This document shows positions 63,285 to 64,000 of a stretch of DNA of 64,000 nt, piece by piece (within the stretch, counting starts at the first letter, position 1; each line of letters starts with the position of its first letter). Under the pieces are notes generated by a model. It was not told where the DNA came from and searched no databases. It saw only the letters and a list, made by a program, of their open reading frames with translations. The DNA is taken from positions 21,927,597-21,991,596 of the forward strand of contig CM055901.1 of NCBI GenBank assembly GCA_029582155.1, written 5' to 3'. The translations under genes and the position numbers were made by a program. The stretch is from Panopea generosa. Its lineage: Eukaryota; Mollusca; Bivalvia; Adapedonta; Hiatellidae.

Positions 63285-64000
63285 AAAAAACAAGAAATGT
63301 CACTGTTAAGTGTCACATGCCCCACAAATGGTCTGTGAAAAATAACAATATATGATATAATGGGTAGCGATGTATCTATGAATATCAAGAATAATGGACT
63401 AATGTTTCAGACTAGCAATTTCATATATTTTTACATTAAAGCATGACCTTGATGTTTGAGTAACCTTGACCTTGACATCTGATGTAATGGTCTGGGTATT
63501 TCAACAGTTAAATGTAGGTAAAACATTATCATGACATGCTGATCACTTGTGTGAAGCTATTTTAAAATCCCTTAATGTAAGTTACAGATCAATTGTTGAT
63601 CAATTGATAAATTGAACCAAGTGTTTTTGAAATCCATCCATGTATGATAAAGTTAAAGGACAAACTTGAAATCTCAAACAGATTCAAAGTGTTGTCATAC
63701 ATACTGAAAGTGTGACCATGTCTAGGTTTTACTTATGACATGTCATAATGCCATCTTGATAAAATGAGCCGAGTTAAAGACAAAGTCACAGACCAGACAT
63801 GCAATATCAATCAAACTGAAAGTGTGACTTTGACCTTTGAGGAAAGGTTCTGGGTCTTACAAGCAACACTTAATTATGTCATGTTTATCAACTGAGCCAA
63901 GTGTTTTTAAAATATATCCATAGATGACAAAGTTATGAATCCATCACACAGACTGAAAGTGTTGTCAAACAAACTCAAAGTGTGACCTTGACCTTTGAGG
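63285..64000. mobile_element. Bivalve interspersed repeat (runs off window)
   Basis: Starts ACAAGAAATGTCACTGTTAA and carries repeated TGTGACCTTGACCTTTGAGG and AACTGAAAGTGTGAC phrases. Non-coding, in the DMAP1 intron. Confidence 0.55.

Overview
The window is eukaryotic nuclear DNA, most likely from a bivalve mollusc. It is AT-rich and intron-dense with GT..AG splice sites. It carries interspersed repeats of a style I associate with bivalve genomes: a TACCCCCGACAAACGAAG-type element, 'TTAGCTCACAGGAGCAAAG' elements, and tRNA-derived SINEs. The species is inferred, not proven.

Two convergent conserved genes are present, both cut by a window edge. On the + strand (1029-50498) lie the last 28 exons of CC2D2A, a scaffold protein of the ciliary transition zone (MKS/B9 complex). 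The 28 exons chain with compatible splice phases into 3,750 coding bases (1,249 residues plus stop). On the - strand (63147-52968) lie the last nine exons of DMAP1, a subunit of the NuA4/TIP60 and SRCAP chromatin complexes. They give 358 residues including the SANT-type domain, and the N-terminus lies beyond base 64000. About 2.4 kb separates the two stop codons. The genes share no pathway; they are simply tail-to-tail neighbours.

The striking property is the density and placement of tandem arrays. More than twenty minisatellites (units of 19 to about 146 bp, up to 4.4 kb long) fill the introns. At least a dozen abut an exon and repeat the exon edge with its splice site. Donor arrays follow CC2D2A exons 6, 8, 10 and 21 and DMAP1 exons B, G and H. 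Acceptor arrays precede CC2D2A exons 13, 18 and 20 and DMAP1 exon E and the last exon. In two cases (CC2D2A exon 21 and DMAP1 exon H) the duplicated donors are in frame, so alternative donor choice would add whole peptide repeats without breaking the protein.

Layout: 1-566 54-bp array; 1029-6424 CC2D2A coiled-coil exons and the exon 6 array; 6929-14325 linker and first C2-like exons with the 2.6-kb exon 10 array; 15202-17425 exons 12-13 with acceptor arrays; 19388-21398 exons 14-16; 23016-23871 an in-frame acidic candidate alternative last exon; 27747-37099 second C2 domain exons; 38396-50498 C-terminal transglutaminase/peptidase-like region, interrupted by a 3.9-kb 48-bp array and a 4.4-kb 47-bp array; 50499-52967 untranslated and intergenic DNA with SINEs; 52968-63147 DMAP1; 63285-64000 interspersed repeat. 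Most long open frames in the window are by-products of arrays whose unit is a multiple of three.
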